DNA of 64,000 nucleotides from Rhodobacteraceae bacterium WFHF2C18 (GTDB lineage: Bacteria; Pseudomonadota; Alphaproteobacteria; Rhodobacterales; Rhodobacteraceae), in assembly GCA_002166865.1 (NCBI GenBank), contig NHTQ01000003.1, forward strand, positions 1 through 64,000, read 5' to 3'. This document shows positions 10,984-20,277 of this stretch, piece by piece. How positions within the stretch are numbered: the first letter of the stretch is position 1; each line of letters begins with the position of its first letter. The translations under genes were made by a program, and so were the position numbers. The notes beneath the pieces were generated by a model. The model saw only the letters and a program-made list of their open reading frames with translations. It ran no database searches and had not been told where the DNA came from.

Positions 10984-11556
10984 ATGTTTTACAAAGACGA
11001 CCGGCTCGCGCTGTTCATTGACGGCTCGAACCTCTACGCGGCTGCCAAGGCGCTGAGCTTCGACATCGATTACAAGCTCTTGCGCGCCGAATTCATGCGC
11101 CGCGGCAAGCTCTTGCGCGCTTTCTACTACACTGCGCTGCTGGAGAACGACGAATACTCTCCCATTCGGCCTCTTGTCGACTGGCTGAACTACAACGGGT
11201 TCGCAATGGTCACCAAGCCGGCGAAGGAATATACCGACAGCCAGGGCCGCCGAAAGGTCAAGGGCAACATGGACATCGAACTGACCGTCGATGCCATGGA
11301 ACTGGCGCCGCGCGTCGACCATGTGGTCCTGTTTTCGGGCGATGGCGATTTCAAACCGCTGGTGGAAAGCCTGCAGCGGCAGGGGGTGCGGGTCTCGGTG
11401 GTGTCCACCATCCGAAGTCAGCCGCCTATGATCTCGGACGAGTTGCGCCGACAGGCCGACAACTTCATTGAACTCGACGACCTCAAGGAGGTCATCGGCC
11501 GTCCACCGCGCGAACCACAGGGCGAGCGTGCAACCACGCAGGAGCGCGAGGGCTGA
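10984..11556 (+). CDS. NYN-domain (LabA-like) putative ribonuclease
   Basis: The start at 10984 is set by a good ribosome site (GGAAGGA) just upstream. The 190-residue protein is a PIN-like NYN domain. Conserved acidic sites are in ALFIDGSNLYAAAK (about 9-22), KGNMDIELTVDAMELA (about 96-111) and FSGDGDFKPLVESL (about 118-131). These match the metal-binding Asp residues of the LabA/YaiI-type group. The likely role is RNA cleavage, but no substrate is known for this branch. It is close to folK and ispH only by position. Confidence 0.85.
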   Translation: MFYKDDRLALFIDGSNLYAAAKALSFDIDYKLLRAEFMRRGKLLRAFYYTALLENDEYSPIRPLVDWLNYNGFAMVTKPAKEYTDSQGRRKVKGNMDIELTVDAMELAPRVDHVVLFSGDGDFKPLVESLQRQGVRVSVVSTIRSQPPMISDELRRQADNFIELDDLKEVIGRPPREPQGERATTQEREG

Positions 11557-11661
11557 CGCCGCACCGGGGCCGCGGACCGCGCTCTTGAGCGCCCGCGCGG
11601 GATCGTCTCTGGACGCGGGCGGCGGCACGTCTTACCTCTGGCCCCAAGTTCAGGAGGCGCC

Positions 11662-12612
11662 ATGACCAGACCACCGCTCACCCTCTACCTGGCCGCTCCC
11701 CGCGGGTTCTGCGCGGGGGTGGACCGGGCCATCAAGATCGTCGAGATGGCGCTGGAGAAATGGGGGGCGCCCGTCTACGTGCGGCACGAGATCGTCCACA
11801 ACAAGTTCGTGGTCGATGACCTGCGCGCCAAGGGCGCCGTCTTTGTCGAAGAGTTGGAGGAATGCCCCGACGACAGGCCCGTGATATTCTCGGCGCACGG
11901 CGTGCCCAAGTCCGTGCCGGCCGAGGCCGCGCGGCGCGAGATGCTCTATGTCGACGCGACCTGCCCGCTGGTATCCAAGGTGCACATCGAGGCCGAGCGG
12001 CATCACCAGAACGGCTTGCAGATCGTCATGATCGGTCACGCCGGACATCCCGAAACCATTGGCACGATGGGCCAGTTGCCGCAGGGCGAGGTTCTGCTGG
12101 TCGAGACGCCCGAGGATGTCCAGGATCTGGCAGTCCGCGATCCGGCGCGCCTTGCCTTCGTCACCCAGACGACCCTGTCGATCGACGACACCGCCGATAT
12201 CGTGGCGGCGCTGAAGGCGCGCTTCCCCACGATCAAGGGGCCGCACAAGGAAGACATCTGTTACGCCACCACCAACCGGCAGGAGGCGGTCAAGGCCATG
12301 GCGCCCCTGATCGACGCCATGCTGGTCGTGGGGGCACCGAACTCCTCGAATTCCCGCCGGCTTGTCGAGGTGGGGTCCAAGGCGGGTTGCGGCTATTCCC
12401 AGCTTGTCCAGCGCGCCACCGACATCGACTGGCGCGCGCTGGACGGCGCCCGCGCCATCGGCATCACCGCCGGCGCCTCCGCGCCAGAGGTCCTCGTGGA
12501 CGAGGTCATCGCGGCGCTGAAGGCGCGCTACGACGTGACGGTCGAACAGGTCGAGACCGCGCAGGAAAACGTGGAATTCAAGGTGCCCCGCGTCATGAGG
12601 GAACCCGCATGA
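11662..12612 (+). CDS. ispH: 4-hydroxy-3-methylbut-2-enyl diphosphate reductase
   Basis: Last step of the MEP pathway: reduces HMBPP to IPP and DMAPP with a 4Fe-4S cluster. The 316-residue protein keeps the three cluster cysteines Cys17 ([10 protein letters not shown]), Cys101 (DATCPLVSK) and Cys200 ([10 protein letters not shown]). The VTQTTLS loop and the NSSNSRRL substrate-binding segment are also present. Its stop overlaps the DUF3429 start by 4 bp (ATGA), opening a small rightward operon that ends with rnhA. Confidence 0.97.
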   Translation: MTRPPLTLYLAAPRGFCAGVDRAIKIVEMALEKWGAPVYVRHEIVHNKFVVDDLRAKGAVFVEELEECPDDRPVIFSAHGVPKSVPAEAARREMLYVDATCPLVSKVHIEAERHHQNGLQIVMIGHAGHPETIGTMGQLPQGEVLLVETPEDVQDLAVRDPARLAFVTQTTLSIDDTADIVAALKARFPTIKGPHKEDICYATTNRQEAVKAMAPLIDAMLVVGAPNSSNSRRLVEVGSKAGCGYSQLVQRATDIDWRALDGARAIGITAGASAPEVLVDEVIAALKARYDVTVEQVETAQENVEFKVPRVMREPA

Positions 12613-13061
12613 ACGACATCCCCCGCGCGCCCCTCGCTCTTGGGCTGGCGGGGCTCATCCCCTTCGTCTGGGGCGCGCTCACCGTGCTGTCGCCCGATCT
12701 GAGCCTCTGGACCGTGCAAACGATCGGGCCCCGTTTCGCCGGGCCTTACGTGATGCTCTTTTACGGGGCCATCATCCTGTCCTTCATGTCCGGGGTGCTC
12801 TGGGGGTTTTCCTCGCGGCTCGACGGCGCCCGCGCCACCACCGGCTACGTCCTGTCGGTCCTGCCCGCGCTCTGGGCCTTCTTCATGACGGGCGGCGGAC
12901 CGACGGGCGCGGGCATTTCGCTCATGGTGGGCTTCGCCGGGATCCTCGGGCTCGACTGGCTGTTCTGGCACCACCGCGCCGCGCCAGCGTGGTGGCTGCC
13001 CCTGCGCATACTCCTCACGGGCGTGGTCCTGATCTGCCTGGCCGTGGGGGTCTTCGCATGA
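12609..13061 (+). CDS. DUF3429 membrane protein
   Basis: 150 residues with four to five hydrophobic helices, starting [22 protein letters not shown]. The pattern L-G-x-x-G-L-I-P-F near the start and the [15 protein letters not shown] motif in the second helix are typical of DUF3429. It is translationally coupled to ispH and to the methyltransferase by 4-bp overlaps. Function unknown. Confidence 0.8.
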   Translation: MNDIPRAPLALGLAGLIPFVWGALTVLSPDLSLWTVQTIGPRFAGPYVMLFYGAIILSFMSGVLWGFSSRLDGARATTGYVLSVLPALWAFFMTGGGPTGAGISLMVGFAGILGLDWLFWHHRAAPAWWLPLRILLTGVVLICLAVGVFA

Positions 13062-13648
13062 GCACCGATCCCGAAACCCTGGCCGCCTACGGCGCACGCG
13101 CCGATGCCTATGCCCGCCGCGTTGCGGACTGGGACGATCCGGCCCTGCAACGGTTCATCGACGCCCTGCCGCCCGGGGCGCAGGTGCTCGACCTGGGCTG
13201 CGGGCCCGGCCACGCCGCCGCCGCCATGGCCGGGGCGGGCCTTCGGGTCGAAGCGACAGACGCCGTGCCGGAGATGGTCGCGCTTGCCGGCGAGACACCC
13301 GGCGTCACCGCCCGGCTGGCCACCTTCGACGACATCGTGGAAGAAGACGCCTACGACGGCATATGGGCGAGTTTTTCCCTCCTGCACGCACCGCGCGATA
13401 CCCTGCCCCGGCACCTCGCGGCGCTGCGGCGCGCGCTGAAACCGGGCGGGCTGTTCCATATCGGCATGAAACTGGGCACCGGTGAGGCCCGCGACGCGCT
13501 TGGCCGCCTCTACACCTATGTCACCGAGGCGGAATTGCGCGGCCTGCTGAAGGACGCGGGGTTCGCACCCGGCGCGGCCACGCAGGGCCGCGATCGCGGG
13601 CTTGACGGCACCCTGGCGGACTGGATCGTGATCACGGCCCATGGCTGA
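13058..13648 (+). CDS. Class I SAM-dependent methyltransferase
   Basis: A 196-residue Rossmann-type methyltransferase. Motif I is [15 protein letters not shown] (about 45-59), followed by the acidic D at the end of strand 2 ([11 protein letters not shown]). A later segment ([16 protein letters not shown]) matches the post-motif-III region. The start at 13058 overlaps the DUF3429 stop. No substrate can be inferred; linkage to ispH and rnhA is probably only operonic. Confidence 0.85.
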   Translation: MSTDPETLAAYGARADAYARRVADWDDPALQRFIDALPPGAQVLDLGCGPGHAAAAMAGAGLRVEATDAVPEMVALAGETPGVTARLATFDDIVEEDAYDGIWASFSLLHAPRDTLPRHLAALRRALKPGGLFHIGMKLGTGEARDALGRLYTYVTEAELRGLLKDAGFAPGAATQGRDRGLDGTLADWIVITAHG

Positions 13649-14108
13649 GCTTTTCGCCTATACCGATGGCGCCTGCTCCGGCAATCCCGGGCCCGGCGGC
13701 TGGGGCGTGTTGCTGCAGGCGGTCGAGAACGGCGATGTGGTCAAGGAACGCGAGCTCAAGGGCGGCGAGGCACAGACGACCAACAACAGGATGGAACTTC
13801 TGGCGGCGATCACCGCGCTGGAGACGCTGGCCAAGCCTTCGCGCATCACCATTGTCACCGACAGCGCCTACGTGAAGAACGGGGTCACCGGCTGGATCCA
13901 CGGCTGGAAGCGCAACGGCTGGAAAACCTCGGCGAAGAAACCGGTGAAGAACGCCGAACTGTGGCAGCGGCTGGATGCGGCGCAGCGGCGCCACGACGTC
14001 CGCTGGGAGTGGATCAAGGGCCATGCCGGCCATCCGCAGAACGAACGTGCCGACGCGCTGGCGCGCGCGGGGATGGCCCCTTTCAAGTCGGGGGCGCCCA
14101 GCGGGTAG
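13641..14108 (+). CDS. rnhA: Ribonuclease HI
   Basis: Cleaves RNA in RNA-DNA hybrids. The 155 residues hold the four carboxylates Asp9 ([16 protein letters not shown]), Glu52 (NRMELLAAI), Asp74 (VTDSAYV) and Asp138 (NERADALA), plus the catalytic-loop His near residue 128-131 (GHAGHPQN). The basic protrusion [17 protein letters not shown] is present, as in E. coli RNase HI. It overlaps the methyltransferase by 8 bp. Confidence 0.97.
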   Translation: MAELFAYTDGACSGNPGPGGWGVLLQAVENGDVVKERELKGGEAQTTNNRMELLAAITALETLAKPSRITIVTDSAYVKNGVTGWIHGWKRNGWKTSAKKPVKNAELWQRLDAAQRRHDVRWEWIKGHAGHPQNERADALARAGMAPFKSGAPSG

Positions 14109-14120
14109 GGCCGGCCGCCG

Positions 14121-14363
14121 CTACCGCCACGGCCGCCAATGCGTCGGCACGATCAGTAGCGCCCCGACGGCTGACAGGATCGCGTCAACGCCCGGCGCGC
14201 CGAAGCGGATGCCGAACATGATCCGCAGGAAATAGAACAGGAAGGCCCCGCCGACGCAGATGATGATCGACGGCAGGTACCCGTTGCGGGTGAAGCCGGT
14301 CTTCTCGCTCGCGTAGCCGACGATGCCCGCAATCACCACGGTGCCGATCATTGTGGGAAACAT
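14121..14363 (-). CDS. Small membrane protein, transglycosylase-associated (GlsB/YeaQ-like)
   Basis: An 80-residue protein with three hydrophobic helices. The pattern G-x-V-G-Y-A-S-E-K-T-G, then a helix of small residues, then F-G-A-P-G-V-D-A-I-L-S-A-V-G-A resembles the small transglycosylase-associated/GlsB family. These are inner-membrane proteins of unclear function, often stress-linked. It lies 11 bp downstream of fmt in the same direction and meets rnhA tail to tail. Confidence 0.6.
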   Translation of the reverse strand: MFPTMIGTVVIAGIVGYASEKTGFTRNGYLPSIIICVGGAFLFYFLRIMFGIRFGAPGVDAILSAVGALLIVPTHWRPWR

Positions 14364-14374
14364 ACGCGCCCCTC

Positions 14375-15280
14375 CTAAAGCCGCGTCCCCGCCGGCACGG
14401 CCATGCCGCGCAGGAAATCCTCGGCCGATTGCGGCGCGCGCCCGGCACGCTGCAGACGCAGCAGTTGAACCGCGCCTTCCCCGCAGGCAACGGTCAGATT
14501 GTCGTCAAGGACTTCTCCCGGCGCACCTTGGCCCTCGGCGCGACGCGAGGCCAGGATCTTCACCCGGTCTTCCCCGATCTCGCACCACGCCCCGGGAAAG
14601 GGCGAAAGCCCGCGGATGCGGGCATCGACCTCGGCCGCCGGCCGGGTCCAGTCGATCCGGGCCTCGGCCTTGTCGATCTTGTCGGCGTATGTCACGCCGG
14701 CCTCCGGCTGCGGCTGCGGGTGCAGCGAATCGAGCCGCTCCAGGGCCTCGACGATCAGCCGCGCGCCCATGCGCGACAGCCGGTCGTGCAGGTCGCCGGC
14801 GGTCTCCTCCGCCCCGATGGGCGTCGCCTCGCGCAGAAGGACCGGGCCGGTATCCAGGCCCGGTGCCATCTGCATGATGCAAATGCCGGTCTCGGCATCG
14901 CCGGCCATCACCGCGCGCTGGATCGGGGCCGCCCCGCGCCACCGCGGCAGCAAGGAGGCATGGATGTTCAGGCAACCGTGCCGGGGCGCCTCCAGGATCG
15001 GCCGGGGCAGGATCAGCCCGTAGGCCACCACCACCGCCACGTCGGCCCTCAGCGCAGCGAAGGCCGCCTGTTCGTCGTCGCCCTTCAGGCTTGCGGGATG
15101 GCGCACCTCGAGGCCCAGGTCGCAGGCCCGCGCCTGCACGGGGCTCGGGCGTTCCTTCTTGCCGCGGCCGGCCGGGCGCGGCGGCTGGCAATAGACCGCC
15201 GGGATCTCGTGCCCCGCCACCACCAGGGCCTCCAGCACCGGGACCGAGAAGTCCGGCGTTCCCATGAAGATCACGCGCAT
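14375..15280 (-). CDS. fmt: Methionyl-tRNA formyltransferase
   Basis: Formylates initiator Met-tRNA using 10-formyl-tetrahydrofolate. The 301-residue protein has the catalytic triad Asn105, His107 and Asp143 in [20 protein letters not shown] and [11 protein letters not shown]-terminal OB-fold domain (from about residue 205) binds the tRNA. It sits directly downstream of the deformylase-like gene (7 bp) and def, the classic def-fmt pairing. Confidence 0.97.
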   Translation of the reverse strand: MRVIFMGTPDFSVPVLEALVVAGHEIPAVYCQPPRPAGRGKKERPSPVQARACDLGLEVRHPASLKGDDEQAAFAALRADVAVVVAYGLILPRPILEAPRHGCLNIHASLLPRWRGAAPIQRAVMAGDAETGICIMQMAPGLDTGPVLLREATPIGAEETAGDLHDRLSRMGARLIVEALERLDSLHPQPQPEAGVTYADKIDKAEARIDWTRPAAEVDARIRGLSPFPGAWCEIGEDRVKILASRRAEGQGAPGEVLDDNLTVACGEGAVQLLRLQRAGRAPQSAEDFLRGMAVPAGTRL

Positions 15281-15287
15281 GCCGACC

Positions 15288-15785
15288 TCATCCCGCCCGT
15301 TTCCGTGCGCGACGCAGAAGCATGTCGCGCTTCACCTTGCTCAACCGATCGAAATACATGCGCCCGGCCAGGTGATCGATCTGGTGCTGAACGCTCGTGG
15401 CCCAGAGGCCGACGAAGTCGCGCTCCTCCGTTTCGCCCCCGGCATTCAGGAAGCGCACCGTCACCGCGCGCGGCCGCGCGATCCGGGCCGAGACGCCGGG
15501 CAGGTTCGGACTGGCTTCCTCGTGCGGGCGCAGCTCCACGCTGGCATGCAGGATTTCGGGATTGGCCATGCGGATGGCCTGCCCGCGCTCGGAACTGGCA
15601 TCCACCACGGCCAGCGCCGCCATCACGCCGATCTGGGGCCCCGCCAGGCCCACACCCGGCATCGCCTCCATCGTGTCGATCATGTCATCCCAGTGTCCGC
15701 GCACCGCGTCAGTGATCCCGGCAACCGGCGCGGCCGGCGTGCGCAGCCGCGTGTCCGGCCAATACAGGCAGCGCCGCACCGCCAT
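15288..15785 (-). CDS. Peptide deformylase-like protein lacking catalytic residues
   Basis: 165 residues with clear overall deformylase similarity, but all three catalytic motifs are altered. Motif 1 is GVGLAGPQ (44-51, family GxGLAAPQ). Motif 2, normally EGCLS with the metal-binding Cys, reads EEASPNLPG (89-97). Motif 3, normally HExxDH, reads QHQIDH (133-138) with Gln135 in place of the catalytic Glu. Metal binding and hydrolysis therefore look unlikely. The frame is intact and codon use is normal, so it is not a decayed gene. It lies 5 bp after def and 7 bp before fmt. A regulatory or binding role in N-terminal processing is inference. Confidence 0.88.
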   Translation of the reverse strand: MAVRRCLYWPDTRLRTPAAPVAGITDAVRGHWDDMIDTMEAMPGVGLAGPQIGVMAALAVVDASSERGQAIRMANPEILHASVELRPHEEASPNLPGVSARIARPRAVTVRFLNAGGETEERDFVGLWATSVQHQIDHLAGRMYFDRLSKVKRDMLLRRARKRAG

Positions 15786-15790
15786 GTCCG

Positions 15791-16309
15791 TCAGGCCCGC
15801 GCCTTGCCGCGCTTGAGTTTCTGCATCCGCCGGGTGATCATCTGCCGCTTCATCGGGCCGAGGTAATCGATGAAAAGCTTCCCGTTCAGGTGGTCGATCT
15901 CGTGCTGGATGCAAGTGGCCCAGAGCCCGTCGAACCCCGCCTGCTGCGGGTGGCCGTCTTGGTCGATCCAGCGGACCTGCACCTCCGCGGGGCGGGTCAC
16001 TTCGGCATATTCCTCGGGAATCGACAGGCAGCCCTCCTCGTAGACGTTCGTCTCGTCGGACGCGGCCACGACCTCGGGGTTGAACATCACGACAGGATGG
16101 GGCGCGGCGCCCTCTTCCTTGACGCAATCCAGCACGATCAGCCGGCTCAACACGCCGACCTGCGGCGCCGCCAGGCCGATCCCGGGCGCGTCGTACATGG
16201 TCTCCAGCATGTCGTCCGACAGTTGCCGCAGATCATCCGACAGGTCGTCCACGGGCGGGCAGACCTTCTTAAGCCGCGGGTCGGGATGGATGAGGATGGG
16301 CCGTTTCAT
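15791..16309 (-). CDS. def: Peptide deformylase
   Basis: Removes the N-formyl group from nascent proteins at the ribosome. From the start at 16309 (MKRPILIHPDPRL) the protein has 172 residues and intact motifs: GIGLAAPQ (43-50), EGCLS with metal ligand Cys94, and QHEIDH with His136, Glu137 and His140. It is the catalytically competent partner of the adjacent homologue. The 94-bp gap to the divergent aminotransferase probably holds the promoters of both. Confidence 0.97.
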   Translation of the reverse strand: MKRPILIHPDPRLKKVCPPVDDLSDDLRQLSDDMLETMYDAPGIGLAAPQVGVLSRLIVLDCVKEEGAAPHPVVMFNPEVVAASDETNVYEEGCLSIPEEYAEVTRPAEVQVRWIDQDGHPQQAGFDGLWATCIQHEIDHLNGKLFIDYLGPMKRQMITRRMQKLKRGKARA

Positions 16310-16403
16310 GACGATGCATTTAGGGGATGGCGGGCCGAACCGCAACGCCCCTTGCACCCGCCACGCAATCCGATAGCGTACCGCGCAACCAGGGAGGCTA
16401 TGA

Positions 16404-17576
16404 ATGAACTTCGACGAAGTGATCGACCGTCGCGGCACCCATTCCCAGAAATGGGACAAGATGGAGGCGCTCTATGGCGTCTCGCCCGACGGCGGGATCC
16501 CGATGTGGGTGGCCGACATGGACTTCCGGCCGCCGCAGGCGGTCAGCGACGCCCTGCAGCGGATGATCGACATCGGGGTCTACGGGTATTTTGGCGACGA
16601 TCGGGCCTACCGCACCGCGATCCAGTGGTGGATGGCCGAGCGCCACGGCTGGAACATCGAGCAGGACTGGATATTCACCACGCACGGGCTGGTGAACGGG
16701 ACGGCGATGTGCGTCGAAACCTTCACCGACCCGGGCGATGCCGTTGTGCTTTTCTCACCGGTCTATCACGCCTTCTACCGCGTCCTGCAGGCCGCCGGGC
16801 GCGAGATCACGGAATGCCCCCTCGCACGGGACGGCGACCGCTACGAGATGGATTTCGCCGCCTACGACGACCTCATGACGGGACGCGAGAAGATGGTGAT
16901 CCTCTGCTCGCCGCACAATCCCGGCGGACGCGTCTGGACGCCGGAGGAGCTTAGGGGCGTCGCCGATTTCGCGCGCCGGCACGATCTGATCGTGGTCTCC
17001 GACGAGATCCATCACGACCTTGTGTTTCCCGGCCACACGCACACCCCGATGCCGCTGGCGGATCCGGACATCGCCGAGCGGCTGCTCATGCTCAGCGCGA
17101 CGACCAAGACGTTCAACATCGCCGGCTCCCATCTGGGCAACGTCATCATCCCCGGCGAAAGCCTGCGCCGGGCCTTCGCGCGGCGAATGGCGGGGCTGGG
17201 GATATCGCCCAATTCCTTCGGCATGCAGATGGTCACCGCGGCCTATTCGCCCGAAGGCGCCGACTGGGTGGATGCGCTGATGGGGTATCTCGACGGCAAC
17301 CGGCGCCTTCTGGACGAGGGCATCAACGCCATACCGGGCCTGCGCTCCATGCCGCTCGAAGCGACCTACCTGGCCTGGGTGGACTTCGCGGGGACCGGCC
17401 TCAGCGAGCCCGAGGTCACTGCCCGCATCCAGCAGGATGCCCGCATCGCCGCCAGCCACGGCACCACATTCGGCACGGGCGGGGAAACCTTCATGCGGTT
17501 CAATTTCGCCACGCCCCGCGCCGTCGTGGAAGAGGCGGTCAGCCGCCTGCAGGCCGCCTTCTCCGACCTGCAATAG
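16404..17576 (+). CDS. PLP-dependent cystathionine beta-lyase of the MalY/PatB type
   Basis: A 390-residue fold-type I PLP enzyme. MalY/PatB hallmarks are the N-terminal W-D-K and I-P-M-W-V-A-D-M-D-F segment, C-S-P-H-N-P-G-G-R-V-W, S-D-E-I-H-H-D-L-V-F (PLP-binding Asp) and the Schiff-base Lys in SATTKTFNIAG. A C-terminal Arg in FMRFNFATPR binds the substrate carboxylate. The family cleaves C-S bonds of cystathionine or cysteine conjugates and sometimes acts as an aminotransferase. It stands alone between divergent def and a convergent unknown gene. Confidence 0.88.
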   Translation: MNFDEVIDRRGTHSQKWDKMEALYGVSPDGGIPMWVADMDFRPPQAVSDALQRMIDIGVYGYFGDDRAYRTAIQWWMAERHGWNIEQDWIFTTHGLVNGTAMCVETFTDPGDAVVLFSPVYHAFYRVLQAAGREITECPLARDGDRYEMDFAAYDDLMTGREKMVILCSPHNPGGRVWTPEELRGVADFARRHDLIVVSDEIHHDLVFPGHTHTPMPLADPDIAERLLMLSATTKTFNIAGSHLGNVIIPGESLRRAFARRMAGLGISPNSFGMQMVTAAYSPEGADWVDALMGYLDGNRRLLDEGINAIPGLRSMPLEATYLAWVDFAGTGLSEPEVTARIQQDARIAASHGTTFGTGGETFMRFNFATPRAVVEEAVSRLQAAFSDLQ

Positions 17577-17590
17577 GGCGGCCGGCCGGC

Positions 17591-17941
17591 TCAGTCCCGG
17601 CCGATCAGGGCCACCGGGGCGTCCGGCCCGCGCGGATAGTCCAGCGGCTGGTCCGCCTCGGCCTCGGTCACGCGCTTGAGGTCGAAGCGAAGCTCGCCGC
17701 CCTCTTCCTCGCAGGCGACGATCAGGCACTGGCGCAGATGCCGCGCCCCGTCGTAGAGGTCCACCAGCCCCCGCAGCTGCGGGGCGCGAGCCGCATCCAG
17801 GGCGAAGCCCCCGTCCCAGGCGCGCAGAACGCGGTAGCTTCGGGCGCCTGCCTCCACCCGCAGGCGGTGGCGCCTCGACAGGGCGCGCTTGCGGGCCTTG
17901 TCCAGGCCCGCCTGCACCTCGGGCGGCAAATAGGTGGTCAT
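17591..17941 (-). CDS. Conserved hypothetical protein
   Basis: 116 residues, start at 17941 chosen for a GGAG site 8 nt upstream. The N-terminus (TTYLPPEVQAGLDKARKRALSRRHRLRVEAG) is basic and helical. A beta-rich part follows with the segments YRVLRAWDGGFALDA, LVDLYDGARHLRQCLIV and LRFDLKRV. The beta-rich region loosely recalls PilZ-type barrels, but I cannot see a clear PilZ motif. I do not recognise the family with certainty. It ends 14 bp from the end of the convergent lyase gene. Confidence 0.6.
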   Translation of the reverse strand: MTTYLPPEVQAGLDKARKRALSRRHRLRVEAGARSYRVLRAWDGGFALDAARAPQLRGLVDLYDGARHLRQCLIVACEEEGGELRFDLKRVTEAEADQPLDYPRGPDAPVALIGRD

Positions 17942-18268
17942 GGCATGCGCTCCCACGTCGGCTTTCTCCAGAATGCCGGCAAAGGCGCGGCACGTCACCT
18001 CAAGAATTCCGATCGTCCGGGAATCGGGCGCGCACTGTCGCTTCTGCGCGCAACGCGCCCGCAGGAACAGGCTCCGGACGCTCACCGCCTGACGAGGCTT
18101 CACCGGGTGACCGGCTCCATCGCGCGCCACCCGGCGCCCCGGCGGCACCGGGCCCGCCATCCCTTCCTCGCCGATCCCCACGATTGTGCAACCACGGCGC
18201 AGAGGTGGCGCCCGGCAAGGGATTTCGCAGATTGTCCAGGTTCCATCATGCTGCGAAGCGCGGGGGCC
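17942..18268. other. 327-bp intergenic region, no gene recognised
   Basis: Lies between two leftward genes (cobH-like and the 116-residue hypothetical). Short open frames exist on both strands but none has a good ribosome site or recognisable sequence. The promoter of the hypothetical gene is presumably here. I see no riboswitch core or strong terminator. Confidence 0.5.
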
Positions 18269-18913
18269 TCACGCCTCGGGCGCCGGGTCATCAGCGGCAA
18301 GGGCATTGACCGCGGCCGCCGCCATGGAAGGGCCGCCGCGCCGGCCGCGCAGGGCCACGAAATCGCACCCCCGCGGGCGCGCGGCCAGTTCCGCCTTGCT
18401 TTCGGCCGCGCCCACGAGGCCCACCGGGAAGCCAAGGATCACCGCCGGCCGCGGTGCCCCCTGATCCAGCAGGTCCAACAAGTGAAACAGCGCCATCGGC
18501 GCGGCACCCGAGGCCACGACGGCGCCCGCCAGATGATCGGTCCACAGGTCCACGGCCGCCGCCGACCGGGTCTTGCCGATCCCAGCTGCGATCGCCGGCA
18601 CGCGCGGGTCGTTGAGGGTCATTACCACCGGGTTCTCCGCGGGAAGGTCCTGCCGAAGGAGCCCGGCCGCCACCATCTCGCAGTCGCACAGGATCGGCGC
18701 GCCTGCCGACAGGGCGGCGTGCCCGGCATCGAAGGCCAGTGGCGAGTAGACCAGCCTGTCGGCCACCTCGACCATTCCGCAGGCCTGGATCAGCCGGATT
18801 GCCAATGTCTCCATCCCCGGGCCGAAGCGCGCCAGGCGCGCCTCGCGCCGGATGGTGGCGCGGCTCTCGGCCTCGATCACCGCGGGATCGGCCTGGTAGG
18901 GGCGCAGGGCCAT
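18269..18913 (-). CDS. cobH: Precorrin-8X methylmutase-like protein (CobH) with His43 replaced by Gln
   Basis: 214 residues with the full CobH layout: PAVIEAESRATIRREARL, then LIQACGMVEVADRLVYSP, LCDCEMVA, TLNDPRVPAIA, GKTRSAAAVDLW and the late GFPVGLVGAAESK. The enzyme moves the C-11 methyl group of precorrin-8 to C-12, giving hydrogenobyrinate. The catalytic residue of the Pseudomonas denitrificans enzyme is His43, in a context H-A-C-G. Here the same position 43 is Gln (codon CAG, read from the DNA). It is also alone, with no other cob genes in the window. It may be a non-catalytic paralogue. Confidence 0.85.
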   Translation of the reverse strand: MALRPYQADPAVIEAESRATIRREARLARFGPGMETLAIRLIQACGMVEVADRLVYSPLAFDAGHAALSAGAPILCDCEMVAAGLLRQDLPAENPVVMTLNDPRVPAIAAGIGKTRSAAAVDLWTDHLAGAVVASGAAPMALFHLLDLLDQGAPRPAVILGFPVGLVGAAESKAELAARPRGCDFVALRGRRGGPSMAAAAVNALAADDPAPEA

Positions 18914-19232
18914 CGCCTACCACCGTTCATCGCGCGCGTCCTGCGCCGGCGCCAAAGGTGTCATGGGTGTCCTCTTTTTCCAGCGGCTCTGCCTTGCCAC
19001 GCCCAACCGCCAAGGCACGGCCCTTCAGTAAAGAAATCAAGACGCGCCCAATGTGCCCTGTGTACGCGGCCGCCTTGGACCTTGCATAGGCGGCGCGCAC
19101 CGGCATTGCAAACACGCAAACACCGCCGGCGCGCGGCCCTGTGCGCCGCCGCACGGCGACTGCGCGGGCAGCGACGTTTGTGCAACTCTGGCCCGGGTAT
19201 AGGTGTTGGGAGTGCAGGAAAGGAGGCCGCGA
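18914..19232. other. 319-bp divergent intergenic region between cobH and the glutathionyl-hydroquinone reductase gene
   Basis: Holds the start regions of two divergent genes. A leftward open frame of 59 codons (18927-19106) encodes a basic, amphipathic-looking peptide with MPVRAAYARSKAAAYTG at its start. Its third-position GC looks lower than in neighbouring genes and no clear ribosome site is visible, so I do not call it. I see no cobalamin riboswitch. Confidence 0.45.
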
Positions 19233-20207
19233 ATGGGCAAACTGGTCAGGGGCGTCTGGCGCGACGAGGGCCATGACACCGACTCCACCGGCGGAGAATT
19301 CGTTCGTGACACCTCGAACTTCCGCAACTGGATCACCCCGGATGGCAGCGCCGGCCCCACGGGCGAAAGCGGTTTCCCGGCGGCCTCGGGCCGGTATCAC
19401 CTCTACGTGTCGCTCGCCTGTCCCTGGGCGCACCGCGCGCTGATCTTCCGCCGGCTCAAGGAACTGGACGGTCACGTCGGCGTATCGGTGGTGCATCCCG
19501 ACATGCTCTCGGAGGGCTGGGAACTCAGCGATGCCTACCCGGGTGCCACCGGCGATCCTCTCTACGGTGCCGATTACCTGCGCGAAATCTATCTCAAGGC
19601 CGATCCCCGGATCTCTGGCCGGGTCACGGTGCCGGTGCTGTGGGACCGCGCGCGCGAGACCATCGTGTCCAACGAATCGGCCGAAATCATCCGCATGTTC
19701 AATTCGGCCTTCGACCGCGTGACCGGCAACACCGACGACTACTATCCGGCCGAGTTACGCGACGAGATCGACAAGGTGAACGCCCGGATCTACGACACAC
19801 TCAACAACGGGGTCTACAAGGCGGGGTTCGCCACCTCCCAGGCCGCCTACGAGGCGGCGGTCTATCCCCTGTTCGACACGCTCGACTGGCTTGAGGCCCG
19901 GCTGGGCGAAAACCGCTACCTGATCGGGCCGCGCCTGACCGAGGCCGACTGGCGGCTGTTCACCACCCTCGTCCGCTTCGACAAGGTCTATCACACGCAT
20001 TTCAAGTGCAACCGCAACCGCATCGTGGATTTCCCCAACCTCTGGGGTTATCTGCGCGAGCTTTACCAGTGGCCCGGCGTGGCCGAGACGGTGGATTTCG
20101 CGCATATCACGCGCCATTATTACTACAGTCATGACTGGGTGAACCCGCACCGCATCGTCCCGATCAACCCCGACCCCGATTTCGAGGCCCCGCACGGGCG
20201 CGGATGA
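19233..20207 (+). CDS. Glutathionyl-hydroquinone reductase (Xi-class GST, ECM4/YqjG family)
   Basis: Reduces glutathionyl-hydroquinones to hydroquinones with release of GSSG. The start at 19233 follows a strong AAGGAGG site. The 324-residue protein has the catalytic Cys in the S-L-A-C-P-W-A-H-R signature (about 65-73). Family segments DPLYGADYLREIYLKADP, RVTVPVLWD, NESAEIIRMFN, DDYYPAELRDEID and the C-terminal helical domain (FDKVYHTHFKCN) follow. It acts in the cytoplasm in quinone detoxification and stands alone. Confidence 0.93.
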   Translation: MGKLVRGVWRDEGHDTDSTGGEFVRDTSNFRNWITPDGSAGPTGESGFPAASGRYHLYVSLACPWAHRALIFRRLKELDGHVGVSVVHPDMLSEGWELSDAYPGATGDPLYGADYLREIYLKADPRISGRVTVPVLWDRARETIVSNESAEIIRMFNSAFDRVTGNTDDYYPAELRDEIDKVNARIYDTLNNGVYKAGFATSQAAYEAAVYPLFDTLDWLEARLGENRYLIGPRLTEADWRLFTTLVRFDKVYHTHFKCNRNRIVDFPNLWGYLRELYQWPGVAETVDFAHITRHYYYSHDWVNPHRIVPINPDPDFEAPHGRG

Positions 20208-20277
20208 GCGGATGAACCGCCCGGATCACCCGTACGGACCGTACCGCGGCGGGCGCCCGATTTCCCGCCCCGCCCCC

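Noticed and set aside
17942-18268. Small leftward open frames in the gap left of cobH
   Set aside because: No ribosome site, no conserved motif, Arg/Gly/Ala-rich reading typical of chance frames in GC-rich DNA.
18927-19106. 59-codon leftward open frame upstream of cobH encoding a basic peptide
   Set aside because: Lower third-position GC than neighbouring genes, no clear ribosome site and no recognisable family; could be chance reading in a divergent spacer.
18914-19232. Possible cobalamin riboswitch upstream of cobH
   Set aside because: I looked for the conserved B12-box type core and could not find one on the minus strand.
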